Origin: Lachnospiraceae bacterium
Lineage (GTDB): Bacteria > Bacillota > Clostridia > Lachnospirales > Lachnospiraceae
Assembly: GCA_016283575.1 (NCBI GenBank)
Contig: JAEEND010000007.1
Coordinates: 248,001 to 312,000, forward strand
Reading direction: 5' to 3'
DNA length: 64,000 nt
Shown in pieces: positions 63,662-64,000 of this stretch. Every line of letters begins with the position of its first letter. Position 1 is the first letter of the stretch. The translations under genes and the position numbers were made by a program. The notes under the pieces are model-generated. The model searched no databases. It was not told the origin of the DNA and was given only the letters and a program-made list of their open reading frames with translations.

Positions 63662-64000
63662 ATGTCTATAAAGAAAAGAATTTTCATAGTTTTTCTAATT
63701 GCGGTCTTTATAATCGGTACTTTTTATGCAGGTACCATGAGTAATCGGGAGGCTGAAGAAAATAACAGCCTTTCCCGTTTTCAGACCGAGACCGTGAATC
63801 TCTGGTATGCCGACGATTCACTTACGGATCTTTTCACCAATGCCTCCGTGGCATTTCATGAAAAGAATCCTGATGTGCGAGTTATTCCGACTCTTATAAC
63901 CGGCGGCGAATTCCTTGAAGCGATCAATGAAGCCTCCATTGCCAATGAAGGTTTTCCCGATATATATGTATTGACCAATGATTCTCTGGAAAAAGCATAT
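63662..64000 (+). CDS. Extracellular solute-binding protein, N-terminal part (runs off the window)
   Basis: Open to the window end: 113 codons. The N-terminus MSIKKRIFIVFLIAVFIIG gives a membrane anchor or uncleaved signal, without a lipoprotein cysteine near it. ETVNLWYADDSLTDLFTN and FHEKNPDVRVIPTLITGGEF resemble family 1 (sugar-type) ABC binding proteins. AGGTAGGG precedes the ATG by four bases. The ligand and any permease genes lie outside the window. Confidence 0.7.
   Translation, partial: MSIKKRIFIVFLIAVFIIGTFYAGTMSNREAEENNSLSRFQTETVNLWYADDSLTDLFTNASVAFHEKNPDVRVIPTLITGGEFLEAINEASIANEGFPDIYVLTNDSLEKAY

Noticed and set aside
1-64000. CRISPR arrays, tRNA/rRNA genes, insertion sequences
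   Set aside because: No regularly spaced direct repeats, cloverleaf with GTTCGA-type T-loop and CCA-side stem, rRNA blocks or transposase motifs were noticed; short structures could have been missed without a search.

Overview
The window looks like a chromosomal segment of an anaerobic Gram-positive Clostridia, most likely a Lachnospiraceae of the Butyrivibrio/Pseudobutyrivibrio kind. This is inference from gene order and family content: tig-clpP-clpX-engB, rho-rpmE-DUF1385-prmC-prfA, DUF4250, DUF4364, DUF1294, a CarD regulator, a T-box valS, strong GGAGG ribosome-binding sites and moderate GC. No tRNA, rRNA, CRISPR array, transposase or phage gene was recognised. Most genes are tightly packed, often with ATGA or TAATG stop/start overlaps, and only one gene-free stretch exceeds 300 bases (5831-6367).

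Layout. 1-5830: tryptophan operon trpE(partial)-G-D-C-F-B-A. 5831-6367: a 151-base near-palindromic element, then a promoter and a T-box leader for valS. 6368-10801: valS and a polytopic membrane protein. 10906-12653: promoter, class B sortase and a secreted protein with a VPKTG sorting signal, its probable substrate. 12742-17118: FapA-like protein, folC, a 46-codon ORF and a zinc-ribbon/TPR membrane protein. 17256-17807: orphan ECF S component. 17945-21110: trigger factor, clpP, clpX. 21176-26839: engB, a YtvI-like permease, a CPBP protease and proB-proA-proC. 27065-31145: clpB, a DUF4250 gene, rarA; DUF4364 converges on rarA. 31841-39461: rho, rpmE, DUF1385, prmC, prfA, a GT-C-like glycosyltransferase and an ArsP_2-type metal exporter. 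39462-41675 (minus): TraX-like protein and a membrane-anchored trigger-factor-like PPIase. 41886-47117: M18 aminopeptidase, AraC regulator, SGNH protein, Mrp ATPase, CarD. 47279-48259: DRE-TIM aldolase. 48358-54775 (minus): a SARP-type response regulator, two LytS/YesM-type kinases (one without its phosphoacceptor His), an HEQEH metalloprotease-like protein and cysS. 54990-57513: small ORF, RidA, diguanylate cyclase. 57692-63646: argG-DUF1294-DUF5721 (minus) diverging from GNAT-argJ-argB-argD (plus) across a shared regulatory region. 63662-64000: start of a solute-binding protein.

Functionally the window is dominated by amino-acid biosynthesis (Trp, Pro, Arg), translation (valS, cysS, prfA, prmC, rpmE, engB), protein quality control (tig, ClpXP, ClpB, an extracytoplasmic PPIase) and cell-envelope functions. 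The most unusual points are: the palindromic element after trpA; a ten-base inverted motif placed in the spacers of both divergent arg promoters; a kinase with Asp in place of the phosphoacceptor His beside an intact kinase and a SARP-type regulator; an extracytoplasmic trigger-factor homologue; a self-contained sortase/substrate pair; and a hairpin that buries the cysS ribosome-binding site. I did not find a clearly novel multi-gene defence or mobile system. Promoters, hairpins and protein families were all called by eye, with no folding, profile or database search.
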